This document shows positions 36,107-45,937 of a DNA stretch of 64,000 nucleotides, piece by piece. Positions within the stretch are counted from its first letter, which is position 1, and each line of letters starts with the position of its first letter. This DNA is from Rhizobium sp. NXC14 (GTDB lineage Bacteria; Pseudomonadota; Alphaproteobacteria; Rhizobiales; Rhizobiaceae), in the NCBI RefSeq assembly GCF_002117485.1, contig NZ_CP021030.1:623001-687000 (forward strand). The letters are read 5' to 3'. The notes below the pieces were generated by a model. That model was not told the DNA's origin and did not search any database. It saw nothing but the letters and a program-made list of their open reading frames with translations. The position numbers were made by a program, and so were the translations under genes.

Positions 36107-36496
36107 ATGACATTTACTCCGGTGATGGAGCCGCCCGCGCCTGTCGAAGCGCTGAGCGACATCCTGATGCGCATCGTTTCGGAACTCCACGATGTGGCCT
36201 ACCTGATCGAGCGCATCGAACCGCAGCTACTCGAACTCGGCGGCGCTGAAATTCTGAACTCGCCGGACGCCATGAAGGTCATGCAGGGCATCGATCTGGC
36301 CGTGCAGAAGTCACGCGGCCTTGCCGAATTCATCGACACCATCACCGGCGAAATCCCGCTCGGCTGGACGGTCGACGTCGCCACCGCGCTCAGCCTCGTC
36401 AAGCTGGCGGAAATGCAGAAGGCGCTGGGCGGCTCCACGCGCCACGGTCATTCTCAGCCGCTGAGCAAAGCCGCCGGCGACTTCGACTTCTTCTGA
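36107..36496 (+). CDS. cheT: Chemotaxis protein CheT
   Basis: The 129-residue protein in last position of the che operon corresponds to CheT (formerly orf10) of S. meliloti. It is mostly helical and carries a DxxxQ signature, Asp63-Leu-Ala-Val-Gln67 in GIDLAVQKSRG, the same spacing as the catalytic Asp/Gln of CheZ, CheC and CheX phosphatases. As I recall, work on the S. meliloti homologue links it to signal termination. The aromatic C-terminus (DFDFF) looks like a docking tail. It follows cheD by 16 nt. Confidence 0.88.
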   Translation: MTFTPVMEPPAPVEALSDILMRIVSELHDVAYLIERIEPQLLELGGAEILNSPDAMKVMQGIDLAVQKSRGLAEFIDTITGEIPLGWTVDVATALSLVKLAEMQKALGGSTRHGHSQPLSKAAGDFDFF

Positions 36497-36693
36497 AGCG
36501 CGCGGTTTCAACGCCGCCTCTCGCGCCTCAGGTCCTCTTTTCACGCACGTCGTTCTCGCAAAATCGCTGCGCGACATGCATCAGCCTTTCGCTCCCGCGC
36601 GCTCCTCACGAAACGCTCGCACAAGTTTCGCCGATTATTGGTCAGGTGAGGCAATAAGCCTGCTTTGTCTTTGACGGATCGTGCGAGAACAGA

Positions 36694-38385
36694 ATGAATC
36701 TGTTAAATCAATTAGTTCAGATATTTAAGAACTTTGGTGCCCTGGGCCGGACGCGCCTGATGATTCTGGGGGGCGTCGGTGCCGTTTCCATCGCAATCAT
36801 CCTTGCGGCTGCCCTTTTCGTCAACAAACCGGCCCAAGAAACGCTTTACGTCGGTCTCGACGCTCCCGATCTCAACCAGATCAGCATGGCGCTTGCCGAA
36901 GCCAACATCAATTTCCAGGTCGGCACGGACGGTTCCAGCATCACCGTTCCCGCCGGTATGACGGGCAAGGCCCGCCTGATGCTTGCCGAGCGCGGCCTGC
37001 CGAACAGCGCCAATGCCGGCTATGAACTCTTCGACAATGTCGGCTCCCTCGGCCTGACCTCCTTCATGCAGGAAGTGACGCGGGTTCGAGCGCTGGAAGG
37101 CGAAATCGCACGCACCATCCAGTCGATCTCGGGCATAACGGCGGCGCGCGTCCATATCGTCATGCCCGAAGTCGGAAACTTCCGGAAGGCGGAGCAGAAA
37201 CCGACCGCCTCCGTGATGATTCGCGCCAGCGCCGCCACCGGGCGGGGCGCCGCGACCTCGATCCGTCACCTCGTCGCCTCGGCCGTGCCGGGGCTTGATG
37301 TCGATGACGTCACGATTCTTGATTCTGCCGGCCAGCTTCTCGCGTCCGGCGACGAGGCGAGCAACAGCTCGCTGAACCGCTCGCTCAACATTGTCCAGAA
37401 CGTTCAGCAGGAAGTCGAATCCAACATCGACAAGGCCTTAGCGCCCTTCCTCGGCATGGATAACTTCCGCTCCAGCGTCACCGCCGACCTCAACACCGAT
37501 GCTCAGCAGATTCAGGAGACGGTCTACGATCCCGAATCCAAGGTCGAACGCTCCGTCCGTTCTACGAAGGAAGCCCAGCAGTCGCAGCAGCGGCAGTCCG
37601 ACAACGCGACGACCGTCGAACAGAACATTCCCCAGGCGGCCCCTGATGCCGGCGGATCAAGCGGTCCGGAATCTCAGGACAAGTCCGACAAGCGCGAAGA
37701 GCAGACCAACTACGAAATCAACAGCAAGACGACGGCCACGACCCGCAACAGCTATCAGGTCGAGAAGCTTTCGATCGCCGTTGTGGTCAACAAAGGTCGC
37801 ATCGCCAAGATGGTCGGCGAGCCCGCCGACCAGGCCAAGATCGATGCCTATATCGCCGAAATGCAGAAGATCGTCGCTTCGGCGGCCGGCATCGACGCCA
37901 AGCGTGGTGATGTCGTCACCGTCACGGCGATGGATTTCCTCGAAAATCAGCTGCTGGAAGACGCCACCGGCGGTGTCCGCGTCATGGATATGCTGAGCCG
38001 CAACCTTGCCGGCATCATCAACTCGCTGGCCTTCGTCGCGGTCGCCTTCGTAGTGGTTTGGATGGGCCTGCGGCCGCTGGTACGCAGCGTTAGCGGCAAC
38101 GGCGTGGGCTCGGTGCTTGGCGACGCCACGCCGGAAGCGGCTGGCCTCGAACTTCCGGACTTCGCGCCGGCGGCCGGCGCCCCTGGAGGTGCCCTCATGG
38201 ATGGCTTCGGCTCCGATTTCGGCTTCGACAGTACCGAGGATCTGCTCAGCCTCGGCGACGACGACGGCAACTTCAACCGCCGCGTCAAGGAGGGCCCGGA
38301 ACGCAAGCTTGCCCGCATGGTGGAAATCAACGAGGAGCGCGCCGCCAAGATCCTCAGGAAATGGGCGATCGACGACGCAGCATAA
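36694..38385 (+). CDS. fliF: Flagellar MS-ring protein FliF
   Basis: The 563-residue protein has a first membrane segment near 22-45, the YscJ-type ring-building motifs (LYVGLDAPDLNQI; ARLMLAERGLP; VRALEGEIARTIQSISGITAARVHIV), a Gln/Ser/Glu-rich beta-collar region (about 300-350), a second segment near 440-458 and a C-terminal FliG-binding tail (RKLARMVEINEERAAKILR). It forms the MS ring in the inner membrane. A 197-nt gap separates it from cheT, so it may have its own promoter. A terminator follows. Confidence 0.96.
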   Translation: MNLLNQLVQIFKNFGALGRTRLMILGGVGAVSIAIILAAALFVNKPAQETLYVGLDAPDLNQISMALAEANINFQVGTDGSSITVPAGMTGKARLMLAERGLPNSANAGYELFDNVGSLGLTSFMQEVTRVRALEGEIARTIQSISGITAARVHIVMPEVGNFRKAEQKPTASVMIRASAATGRGAATSIRHLVASAVPGLDVDDVTILDSAGQLLASGDEASNSSLNRSLNIVQNVQQEVESNIDKALAPFLGMDNFRSSVTADLNTDAQQIQETVYDPESKVERSVRSTKEAQQSQQRQSDNATTVEQNIPQAAPDAGGSSGPESQDKSDKREEQTNYEINSKTTATTRNSYQVEKLSIAVVVNKGRIAKMVGEPADQAKIDAYIAEMQKIVASAAGIDAKRGDVVTVTAMDFLENQLLEDATGGVRVMDMLSRNLAGIINSLAFVAVAFVVVWMGLRPLVRSVSGNGVGSVLGDATPEAAGLELPDFAPAAGAPGGALMDGFGSDFGFDSTEDLLSLGDDDGNFNRRVKEGPERKLARMVEINEERAAKILRKWAIDDAA

Positions 38386-38389
38386 AAGG

Positions 38390-38413
38390 AGGCCGGGGCA
38401 ACCCGGCCTTTTT
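38390..38413 (+). terminator. Rho-independent terminator after fliF
   Basis: An 8-bp stem (AGGCCGGG at 38390-38397, CCCGGCCT at 38402-38409) with a GCAA loop is followed by TTTT. It starts 5 nt after the fliF stop. Confidence 0.9.
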
Positions 38414-38832
38414 CGTGTTATTCACGCTTTTCACTACCTGAGCAGGATTGTTATCGGTCGCCCGCAAGAGAGCTGATATCTCATTACCCAGTCTGTATTT
38501 GGCCGCGGGTGTCGAATGGGGAATAGATCCAATCGCCTCAAGAAATTTGGACAAAACTGTTGAGGATCACTCGCGTAAAACGCGAATGAAGTTGCGGTAC
38601 AGCCAGAATCATCTTACCCTTTCCAGTATTCTGAGGGGCGCGAGTCGTCCTCGAATCACGGCATGAGCAGCAACGAAAGTAAATCCCTAGAAGTCGGAGA
38701 TGGTGATTTACACCGGCTGGCTTACCCTTGAGTGATTCGAAATGGGATTCGAGCGGAGCTTGAATTGAATCCTTTGCAAAAAAAATGCTGCTGCACCGAG
38801 TTTGATCGTTCCTCAGCCCCAGGAAATTGCCA
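38414..38832. other. 419-nt region upstream of visN
   Basis: The base composition is less GC-rich than in neighbouring genes, as expected for a promoter region. Short frames (38448-38666 on +, 38354-38554 on -) have no ribosome binding site and no recognisable protein. I see only a weak 5-bp hairpin near 38571-38585. The visNR promoter is presumably here; I cannot place it. Confidence 0.6.
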
Positions 38833-39579
38833 ATGGATATGACGATATCTCAGGCGAGCAAAGGCGAGAGGCAAATGGCGAATTTCGCGAGCGTGGTGGC
38901 GCCGGCTCTCTTGCCGCGCGACGAGCTGATTCGGCGCCTGCACGGTGTCGCCGACACTGGCAGATTGCAGTCCGGTCTGCGCGCGCTGACGGACTATGTG
39001 GGTGCCTCGCACTATCTTCTGGCGCGCTGTGATCTCATCCAGGAAAGCGGCCTCGATTTCATCGTATCGTCTGACTGGCCGTTCGATCTGGTCAAGGATA
39101 TCGCCAACGATCTGGTCGGCGGCTATGCCCGTTCGACCGAGCTGGAAAAATGCATGCAGGTTTTCCAGCCGAGCTTCGCTCTTCTGCCAGATCACGCCGA
39201 TGCGCCTGATGGCGCCAGCCGCCAGTATTGCTCATTGACCTTCAATGTCGGCCGCTCGCGGCTCGCCTTGATGTTCCTGTTCGGCGAAGGCTTCATCCTG
39301 TCGCCGGAGCGCCTGCGGGATGTGGGACTGCTTGCCGGCTATGTCGCGAGCTTCGTTCGCTGCGGCGGCGCAAGGAACGATCGCGATTTCGAACTGACTG
39401 ACCGCGAGCTGGAATGCCTTTTCTGGATCGCCGAGGGCAAGACCAGCGACGAGATTGCGATGATTCTCGGAATATCTCGCAATACGATCAACAACTACAT
39501 CACCAGCGTGATGCGCAAGACGGCGACCAAGACCCGGTCGGAGGCCATTGCCTTCGCGGTCCGCAACAATCTCGTATAG
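38833..39579 (+). CDS. visN: LuxR-type motility master regulator VisN
   Basis: The 248-residue protein has an N-terminal sensing domain and a LuxR HTH (LTDRELECLFWIAEGKTSDE then LGISRNTINNYITSVMRK, about 188-240). It lies between fliF and visR as in S. meliloti, where VisN and VisR form a heterodimer that activates rem and thus all later flagellar genes. ATG 38833 has AGGAAA 7 nt upstream; two further in-frame starts lie close by. It is followed after 8 nt by visR. Confidence 0.93.
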   Translation: MDMTISQASKGERQMANFASVVAPALLPRDELIRRLHGVADTGRLQSGLRALTDYVGASHYLLARCDLIQESGLDFIVSSDWPFDLVKDIANDLVGGYARSTELEKCMQVFQPSFALLPDHADAPDGASRQYCSLTFNVGRSRLALMFLFGEGFILSPERLRDVGLLAGYVASFVRCGGARNDRDFELTDRELECLFWIAEGKTSDEIAMILGISRNTINNYITSVMRKTATKTRSEAIAFAVRNNLV

Positions 39580-39587
39580 GGGAATCC

Positions 39588-40334
39588 ATGGGACATCCAT
39601 CAAGCAGGGCGATGAACGGCGCCGATCCGCTGCGCATGGTGCGGATGAACAGGATTTCCAGCCGTTCGGATCTTTTTCCGCGGCTGATTGCGATGCAGAA
39701 GCTCGCTGACGCTCAGGGCTTCGCGATCTACCGTGTCAGCGGCTCGGGACTACCGGCAAAGCAGCGGCTTGTCTGCGAGCTCGAGAATTGGGGCCCTTCG
39801 AATACCGGTTTTGGCAAGGCTCTCACGGACGCCTATGGCGATATTCTTCTCGACCATATCGAAAAGTCGCTGCTGCCGCTTTCATGGGCCGGCGCTCATG
39901 ACAGGGCGGCCCCCGGTCCGGCGGATTTCTCGCCCTTCATGACGCGCCTGAAGGATGGAATTCTGCCTTTTTCCGGCCTCGCCTTCCCGGTGCGGCTCGG
40001 CGCTGTCGGCAATGGCTTCATCCTTTTCACCGGCGATGATATCGATCCTGCCAGCGATACGATCGTCGAGCTGCACGGCCGCTGCTGCCACGTGATGATG
40101 GATCTGCTCTCGCTGGACGAACGCCGCTCGGCGGCCGCCGAAGCGCTGAGCGAACGCGAAGTCGCCTGTCTCCAGCTCGCCGGCGATGGCCGTATCAGCG
40201 AAGAGATCGCCGAAAAACTCGGCCTGTCCGTACACACCGTCAATGCCTATCTCGGCTCGGCGACCATCAAGCTCGATTCCGTCAATCGCATTCAGGCGAT
40301 CGCCAAGGCGATCCGGCTCGGCTACATCAGCTGA
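39588..40334 (+). CDS. visR: LuxR-type motility master regulator VisR
   Basis: The 248-residue partner of VisN has the same layout, with a C-terminal HTH (LSEREVACLQLAGDGRISEE then LGLSVHTVNAYLGSATIKL). ATG 39588 has AGGGGAA just upstream; the longer open frame before it lies inside visN in another frame. It converges with the hypothetical gene at 40383; a weak hairpin (CTTCAGGG/CCCTGAGG, 40351-40378) lies in the 48-nt gap but lacks a T run. The regulon includes genes of this window by analogy with S. meliloti. Confidence 0.93.
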   Translation: MGHPSSRAMNGADPLRMVRMNRISSRSDLFPRLIAMQKLADAQGFAIYRVSGSGLPAKQRLVCELENWGPSNTGFGKALTDAYGDILLDHIEKSLLPLSWAGAHDRAAPGPADFSPFMTRLKDGILPFSGLAFPVRLGAVGNGFILFTGDDIDPASDTIVELHGRCCHVMMDLLSLDERRSAAAEALSEREVACLQLAGDGRISEEIAEKLGLSVHTVNAYLGSATIKLDSVNRIQAIAKAIRLGYIS

Positions 40335-40382
40335 ACCGGGGGGACACTCACTTCAGGGACGGCGAAAATGCCCTGAGGCAAA

Positions 40383-40823
40383 TCAGCTGGCGAGCGCGCG
40401 CGGCGGTTTCACGCTGTAGCGGGATTGCCGAAGGCTCTTTTCCAGAAAGGCTGTATTCTCGTCGGGATCGGATGAGGGATCTTCGAAGGCGATGTGGTTG
40501 ATTTCAATGCCGGCATGATTGTCGGCAAGGGCGAGCTGGGCATAGACGGTGACGCCGCGCGGCTTGATTTCCAGGTCGAGAACGACTTCCGGCTTGCCGC
40601 CCCATTCCAGCGTATAATTTCCGCCAAGGCCGAAATTGACGGTGCCGGGATGAAAGAAAAGCTCCGCCGCCGAAGCGACGAGATCGGCCAGATTGCCGTA
40701 ATACTCGAAGCGCAGCAGTGAAATGAGGTCAGAGGCATCCAGAAGGCGCAGTTCGGTGGCGACCGGGCTGATCGCCTCTGCGAGGATCTTTTCACGCTGG
40801 GCAGAGTGAGGGCATTTTTTCAT
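40383..40823 (-). CDS. Conserved-looking protein of unknown function in motility cluster
   Basis: I do not recognise this 146-residue protein. It begins MKKCPHSAQREKILAEAISP, continues with a helical part (LDASDLISLLRFEYYGNLAD, LVASAAELFF), then beta-like strands (GLGGNYTLEWGGKPEVVLDL, VTVYAQLALAD) and a polar end. No signal peptide or membrane segment is present. It begins 5 nt after the flhB stop on the same strand, so it is the last gene of the motA-to-flhB operon and may act in flagellar export or motor function. That role is inferred from place only. Confidence 0.7.
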   Translation of the reverse strand: MKKCPHSAQREKILAEAISPVATELRLLDASDLISLLRFEYYGNLADLVASAAELFFHPGTVNFGLGGNYTLEWGGKPEVVLDLEIKPRGVTVYAQLALADNHAGIEINHIAFEDPSSDPDENTAFLEKSLRQSRYSVKPPRALAS

Positions 40824-40828
40824 TCGGC

Positions 40829-41908
40829 TTATCTTACCCGTTTGTTCTTGGCGTCTGCGGCGTAGACCCTGTGTATGAGCTCCGCAACGGCCTTATAGAA
40901 GACTGACGGTATGACACTATCGACCGAGACTTGCGCAAACATGGAGCGCGCGAGCGGTGGGTCCTCGAACACCGGGATGCCGTTCTGCTCGGCAATCTCC
41001 CTGATTTTGAGCGCAATCAGGTCCTGGCCCTTTGCCAGAACGACCGGCGCGTCGTTCTCTTCACGCGCATAGCGCAGCGCCACGGCGTAGTGCGTCGGGT
41101 TGGCGATGACAAGCGTGGCGCGGTGCACGTTGGCGATCATGCGCCGGCGGGCGCGGTCGCGCATCAGCGAGCGCTGGCGGCTTTTGACAAAGGGATCGCC
41201 CTGCGCCTGCTTGTTTTCTTCCTTCACCTCGTGGCGCGTCATCTTGAGCTCGGTGAACCAGTGATGGCGCGTCCAGAAAAGGTCGGCGATCGCCACGATC
41301 GCGGTAGCGATCAGCATGACGATGATGATCTTGCGCATCGCCGTCATCATTCGCACGAGGATTGTCTGCGGATCGGAGAACATGGCATCAATCGAGCCGA
41401 AATATTCGCTCCTGAGCACGAAGAACAGGACGACCCCGACGACGACGACCTTGAACAGCGACTTTCCGAACTCGACGAGGCCGGGCAGGCTGAAGAGCCG
41501 TGACCAGCCCTTCACCGGAGAGATGCGCGAGGCTTGCGGCCTGATCCGTTCGAGCACAGGCGTCGGCAGGTTCTGGAAGATCGAGGAGGCGATGCCGAAG
41601 ACCATGAACAGGATGAGGGCGGGTGCCAGCAGCGCCGCGCTCGACCAGCCGAGCCGGACGAAGAGCGCCAGAATGTCCGGGCCCGTCTCGATTTTCCATT
41701 GGTCGGGCTGCTCGAAAATGTCGCGCAGCGTTTCGCCCATGCGGCCGACGCTGTCGGGAAGGAAGAACACCAGATAGATGAAAGTGGCGAGGATGGTCGC
41801 GAAGATCGACAGCTCGCGCGAAAACGGCACATTGCCTTTTTCCGCGGCGTCGGTTCGCTTCTTCGCGGTCGGGGCTTCTGTTTTGCTGTCCTTGTCATCA
41901 TCTGCCAA
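40829..41908 (-). CDS. flhB: Flagellar export gate protein FlhB
   Basis: The 359-residue protein has four membrane segments (from about 30 to 210) and the C-terminal cytoplasmic domain with the self-cleavage motif NPTH at residues 270-273. FlhB switches export from rod/hook to filament substrates after cleavage between Asn and Pro. I place the start at TTG 41908, because GGAGGG lies 7 nt before it and the N-terminus [12 protein letters not shown] then sits at the usual distance. An in-frame TTG at 41926 lacks a ribosome binding site. The 232-nt gap to fliG contains nothing I recognise. Confidence 0.92.
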   Translation of the reverse strand: MADDDKDSKTEAPTAKKRTDAAEKGNVPFSRELSIFATILATFIYLVFFLPDSVGRMGETLRDIFEQPDQWKIETGPDILALFVRLGWSSAALLAPALILFMVFGIASSIFQNLPTPVLERIRPQASRISPVKGWSRLFSLPGLVEFGKSLFKVVVVGVVLFFVLRSEYFGSIDAMFSDPQTILVRMMTAMRKIIIVMLIATAIVAIADLFWTRHHWFTELKMTRHEVKEENKQAQGDPFVKSRQRSLMRDRARRRMIANVHRATLVIANPTHYAVALRYAREENDAPVVLAKGQDLIALKIREIAEQNGIPVFEDPPLARSMFAQVSVDSVIPSVFYKAVAELIHRVYAADAKNKRVR

Positions 41909-42140
41909 GTCGCGGCCCTCCGTCAAAAAAACAGGCCGCAGCTCATGCGTGCCACCCCGAACCGGGCAGCGATTCTGGGATGACGAGATGCGTCAAAGCA
42001 AAAACCCAAAGCGCGCCGCAGAAACCGAGTGCTCTGCGACACGCCATAGAATGCGGCCGATCGATGAAGGGTAGTCGCCTGAGGCGCGGCGATCAACAAC
42101 GGCCTGTTTGTCGGCCGGATTTGTCAACAGTCTCAGAAGC

Positions 42141-43181
42141 TCATGCGGCGGCCGAAGCTTCGCCTTCCTTCTCCTTGAGCTCGATCTGGCCTGAGTTGGC
42201 CAGGCGAATCGCCTCCTGCGCCACGGCGCGGCGCGCAATGGCGATCTCGCGCGGGTTGACGCCGCCCATGCCGCTCTGCAGATCCGATTCGATCATACGG
42301 CGCTGGCGCGGACTGATGGCGGACAGAACCGATTCGCGGATATCGGCCGGCGAGCCGCGCAACGAGACGGTGAGCACGTCGGTCGAAATATCGTTGAGCA
42401 GCAGGACGCGGCTGCGCTGCGGCATGTACATGAGGTCCTCGAAGAGGAAGATCTTCGGCCGAACCTTGTTGACCGATTCGCGGCTGATCGATTCGAGCGA
42501 GGTGAGCAGCGTGTCGACCTGCGGCTTGTCGAGCTCGTTCATGAGATCGGCGACCTTCGTCGAGCCGGCAGCGTTGCGCTCTGCCTCGATTTCGGCAAGC
42601 AGCGTCATCACCTGGTTCTCGATGATCTGCGCCGCCTTCGGGCTGACGGCCTTCATATTGACCGTCCGGTTCATGATGTCGGCGCGGCGGTTGTCGGGGA
42701 GCTGCAGCAGCACCTTGGCGCCGAAGGCGGAGGGCATCATCGACAGAATATAGGCGACGGTCTGCGGATGTTCGCGCAGCAGGAACTGTGCGACGAATGC
42801 CGGCTCGGCCTCGCTGAGGCGATCCCAGATCGAGGTCTCGTAGGCTTGGAAGGCCGTGCGGCGGCCGAGCAGGCTGTCCACCTCGTCGGGGGTCAGGCCT
42901 TCTTCCAGAATGGCTTCGATTGCTTTGGCATTGTCCATCAGTCCGGCGCCCTCGGTAAAGAGGTCCTCGAACTCGGAGACGAGGGACAGGAGCTCGTCCG
43001 GCGGAATGGCGCGCAGCGACTGGGCAGATGCGATAATGGTCTGCAACTCGGCCTGAGTGAAATATTTCAACAGCCGGCCGGCGACACCCTTTCCCATGGC
43101 GAGAAGGACCGCCGCCGCCTTTTCAGCCTGGGTCAACGGTTTCCCGGCTAGCGCGCCGCCGAAATCGTCAAAGTCCATCAT
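42141..43181 (-). CDS. fliG: Flagellar motor switch protein FliG
   Basis: The 346-residue protein shows the N-terminal FliF-binding region (LTQAEKAAAVLLAMGKGVA), the middle EHPQTVAYILSMM motif and the C-terminal torque region with alternating charges (KIFLFEDLMYMPQRSRVLLL; SVLSAISPRQRRMIESDL). It forms the rotor face that meets MotA. ATG 43181 follows GGAGAGG. It is the fourth gene of the motA-fliM-fliN-fliG-flhB operon. Confidence 0.96.
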   Translation of the reverse strand: MMDFDDFGGALAGKPLTQAEKAAAVLLAMGKGVAGRLLKYFTQAELQTIIASAQSLRAIPPDELLSLVSEFEDLFTEGAGLMDNAKAIEAILEEGLTPDEVDSLLGRRTAFQAYETSIWDRLSEAEPAFVAQFLLREHPQTVAYILSMMPSAFGAKVLLQLPDNRRADIMNRTVNMKAVSPKAAQIIENQVMTLLAEIEAERNAAGSTKVADLMNELDKPQVDTLLTSLESISRESVNKVRPKIFLFEDLMYMPQRSRVLLLNDISTDVLTVSLRGSPADIRESVLSAISPRQRRMIESDLQSGMGGVNPREIAIARRAVAQEAIRLANSGQIELKEKEGEASAAA

Positions 43182-43208
43182 GGTCTAACCTCTCCGTCCC
43201 CACAGGGA

Positions 43209-43796
43209 TCAGGCTTTTTTCGTACTCAAAACTTCTATCAGCTTCACGCCGAATCGGGTGTCGTCGTTATCAAGAACCGTAATCTCGCCGCGTGCAATCC
43301 TGCGGCCGTTCACCATGATCTCAACGGGTTCGCCGATTTTCTTGTCGAGAGCGATCGTCGCTCCTTCATTGAGATTCATCAGGCTGGAGACCTGCATCCG
43401 GCTGGTGCCGAGCATGATCTGGACATCGATCGGAATGTCCATGATCAGCTCGAAGTTCGAGGTCAGCGCGCTGCCGAGCGGCGCCGAGGACGCCTCGAAC
43501 GAAGAGCTGCCGCCGAAATCCATGCCTGCAGCCGGGCTGGCATTGCCTGCGCCGAAATCGCCGCCGAAATCATCGCCGCCGAAAGGGGAATCCGAAATCT
43601 CGCCGCCGAAGGCGGCCAGATCCGTTCCTGCCGCGAAGTCGTCATTCTCCAGCTCACCGCCAAACTGCGACAGGTCGCTATCGGCGTCCTTCTTCAGCAC
43701 GCCGCGCAGATCGTCGATCGCCTGGTCAAGATCGGCTTCGCTGCCCGGCATATCCAGGGAGAGGTCACTGTTCTGCTGTGTTTTCTTCGTTGCCAT
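43209..43796 (-). CDS. fliN: Flagellar motor switch protein FliN
   Basis: The 195-residue protein has the FliN/SpoA C-terminal domain (about 105-190; [40 protein letters not shown]). It also has an unusually long, acidic N-terminal extension with repeated FGG-type units ([36 protein letters not shown]). Enteric FliN is about 137 residues. I chose ATG 43796; an in-frame TTG at 43865 would run up to the fliM stop. It forms the lower C ring together with FliM. Confidence 0.93.
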   Translation of the reverse strand: MATKKTQQNSDLSLDMPGSEADLDQAIDDLRGVLKKDADSDLSQFGGELENDDFAAGTDLAAFGGEISDSPFGGDDFGGDFGAGNASPAAGMDFGGSSSFEASSAPLGSALTSNFELIMDIPIDVQIMLGTSRMQVSSLMNLNEGATIALDKKIGEPVEIMVNGRRIARGEITVLDNDDTRFGVKLIEVLSTKKA

Positions 43797-43861
43797 GAAA
43801 TCACTATTCCAGTTGAAACTTGCCTCAAACTGCCTTTGCAGCCCAGAAGCCAGAGAACCGA

Positions 43862-44812
43862 TCAATTCATTAAGTGACGGATGAGTTCGTCATCCGAGTT
43901 CATCGTATCCTTGACGCGGACCATGTAGTTTTCGCCAGAACGCCCGAATTCGCATATATACAATTCCTTGCTGTTGGCGCTGACCTCGACGCGTACGTCG
44001 CCGCTGTCGCGGAACGGAATGACGTCGCCGGCCATCAGCTTCGATATGGTGCGCAGCGTCAGGTCCTGTAACCTGATCCTGGCTTCGAGTGTGACATGCG
44101 AGCGGCGGACCTGATCGCCGAGCTGTTCGGTCCATTCCGGCGAATTGCCGCCGGTCTGGCGCTTCGGCTTTGGCGGCGTCACCTTGGTCTTGAGCAGCGC
44201 CGTCTGTGGAATGATCAGTGCGAATTCCGAAACAATGCCGGCGAGCGTGATCGACATGTTGATGGCGGCGGCAAATTCGTCCGGCTTGTCCTCCGCCGGC
44301 CGGGGGCGCGAGTCATGCGCATGCGGGGCCGAAAGACTGGGCTCGAAACCGCCCGGTGCGTTCACCGCCGAGCGCAGCACCTTGGCGATCTTGTCGAAGA
44401 CCATGACCGCCAGATCGAGTTCGATGACCGAGAGCAGCCGCTCGGCCGGCTCCTCGATCGTATCGGCGGTGGCGCCGAGCAGGTGTTCCATCAGCGTGAT
44501 GACGAAACCGTTGCCGCAGGCAAGCGCGACGTTCTGAGACCAGTTGCGCAACGTCGCGTCGACGAGCGTGACGTTGTGGCTGAGGTCGTCGATCAGGTGG
44601 TTCTTATAGCCGATCTCGCAGCCGAGATAGCTGACGGTCACGTCGAGGCCGGTCTCGCTTTTGATGACGTCGGGAAAGAACTCGCTATAGACATCCCCAA
44701 AGGCGCTGCAGATCTTGGCGACCCTGCCCCTGTCTCCGAGCCCGCCGGTCAGCTTGGCGAGAAGGGCGGGATCCATTGCCGGTTTGTCATGTGAAGCATC
44801 GCTCATGGTCAT
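43862..44812 (-). CDS. fliM: Flagellar motor switch protein FliM
   Basis: The 316-residue protein resembles alphaproteobacterial FliM: middle CheC-like domain ([20 protein letters not shown]...[16 protein letters not shown]) and C-terminal SpoA domain ([38 protein letters not shown]). The enteric N-terminal CheY-binding motif (LSQxEIDALL) is not visible; the protein instead starts [19 protein letters not shown]. Its start directly abuts the motA stop. Confidence 0.9.
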   Translation of the reverse strand: MTMSDASHDKPAMDPALLAKLTGGLGDRGRVAKICSAFGDVYSEFFPDVIKSETGLDVTVSYLGCEIGYKNHLIDDLSHNVTLVDATLRNWSQNVALACGNGFVITLMEHLLGATADTIEEPAERLLSVIELDLAVMVFDKIAKVLRSAVNAPGGFEPSLSAPHAHDSRPRPAEDKPDEFAAAINMSITLAGIVSEFALIIPQTALLKTKVTPPKPKRQTGGNSPEWTEQLGDQVRRSHVTLEARIRLQDLTLRTISKLMAGDVIPFRDSGDVRVEVSANSKELYICEFGRSGENYMVRVKDTMNSDDELIRHLMN

Positions 44813-45685
44813 TTAAGCCGCCTTGTTCTCGCCGCCTGGGTTCATCATTTCCTGTTCGACGGCATCGATGGACGGACGTTCGTAGGCCGAGATCGTCTTG
44901 CGGCCGTATTCGAGAGCGACCTGCGGCACCGAGCCGTTCATATAGGCAAGCAGCGTCTGCTTGACGATGACATAGAGGCGATGCTGCTTGTTGCGGACGA
45001 CCTTGATCTGGGAAACCAGCGGCGAGCAGACGCAGTAGGACAGCAGAATGCCGAGGAAGGTGCCGACGAGCGCCGAACCGATCAGATGGCCGAGCACCTC
45101 GGGCGAATCGTTGATGTGGGCCATCGCCTTGATGACGCCGAGAACGGCCGCGACGATACCGATCGCCGGGAAGGAATCGCCCATGATCTGGATCGCGTGA
45201 TAGGGTTTCATCTTGTCGTGCATGATTGTGTTGAGCTCTTCGTCCATCAGCGCCTCGATTTCGTGGCTACGGGCGTTGCCGATGATGATCAGGCGGACGT
45301 AATCGCAGATGAACGCCGTCAGCTCCTTGTTCTTCAGCACCGTCGGAGCCTGCTGGAAGATCGTCGATTCGGCAGGATTGTCGATATGGGCTTCGATTTC
45401 GTTTCGCGACTTGGTGCGCAGGTCGCGCATCAGCGAGTAGAGCACGCCGAGCGTATCGAGATAGTTCCGCTCCTTCGGAACGGCGTGCTTGAAGGCCTCT
45501 GCAAGCGCCTTACCGGAATCCTTTACCACCTTCATCGGGTTCGCCATGATGAAGCTGCCGAGGCCGGCGCCGCCGATGATGAGAAATTCGAAGGGCTGGA
45601 ACAGCGCGTCCACTTCGCCGCCCATCGCCATGAAGCTGCCGACGATGCAGCCGCAGACAACAATAAATCCGATAATGATGTTCAT
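44813..45685 (-). CDS. motA: Flagellar stator protein MotA
   Basis: The 290-residue protein has four membrane segments (1-20, 32-50, about 170-190 and 203-220) and the large cytoplasmic loop between them with charges that meet FliG ([20 protein letters not shown]). ATG 45685 begins [20 protein letters not shown]; the longer frame to 45799 is not family-like. It heads the leftward operon, and its partner motB is 17 kb away (62632). The 252-nt divergent region to flgF holds the promoters of both operons. Confidence 0.96.
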   Translation of the reverse strand: MNIIIGFIVVCGCIVGSFMAMGGEVDALFQPFEFLIIGGAGLGSFIMANPMKVVKDSGKALAEAFKHAVPKERNYLDTLGVLYSLMRDLRTKSRNEIEAHIDNPAESTIFQQAPTVLKNKELTAFICDYVRLIIIGNARSHEIEALMDEELNTIMHDKMKPYHAIQIMGDSFPAIGIVAAVLGVIKAMAHINDSPEVLGHLIGSALVGTFLGILLSYCVCSPLVSQIKVVRNKQHRLYVIVKQTLLAYMNGSVPQVALEYGRKTISAYERPSIDAVEQEMMNPGGENKAA

Positions 45686-45937
45686 CGTCAGCCCAATCTG
45701 AACGTTGCTTTTCTCTAGGACGGATAGGGTTTCTGCCTTGCGTGAGGCTGATGAACGGGTCGGTCCGGGCATTTCCACGTGCCAGCTTCGCGCAAGCATC
45801 TGCCGCCAATCTAAAGGAGACGAATGGGCGCTCGCGCCCGTTTCTGAGATGCCGCCTCAGCGAAATTCCGGCCGAACCAGATCAGACGACGCCCGGCTTT
45901 TCGTCCCGTTCATCGCCAATGCTTGGAGCTTACAGAC

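Noticed and set aside
38448..38666. 72-codon frame in the fliF-visN gap
   Set aside because: No ribosome binding site, no family likeness, and it begins inside the region after the fliF terminator.
40351..40378. Terminator between visR and the convergent gene
   Set aside because: The stem is short, contains a G-T pair, and has no T run on either side.
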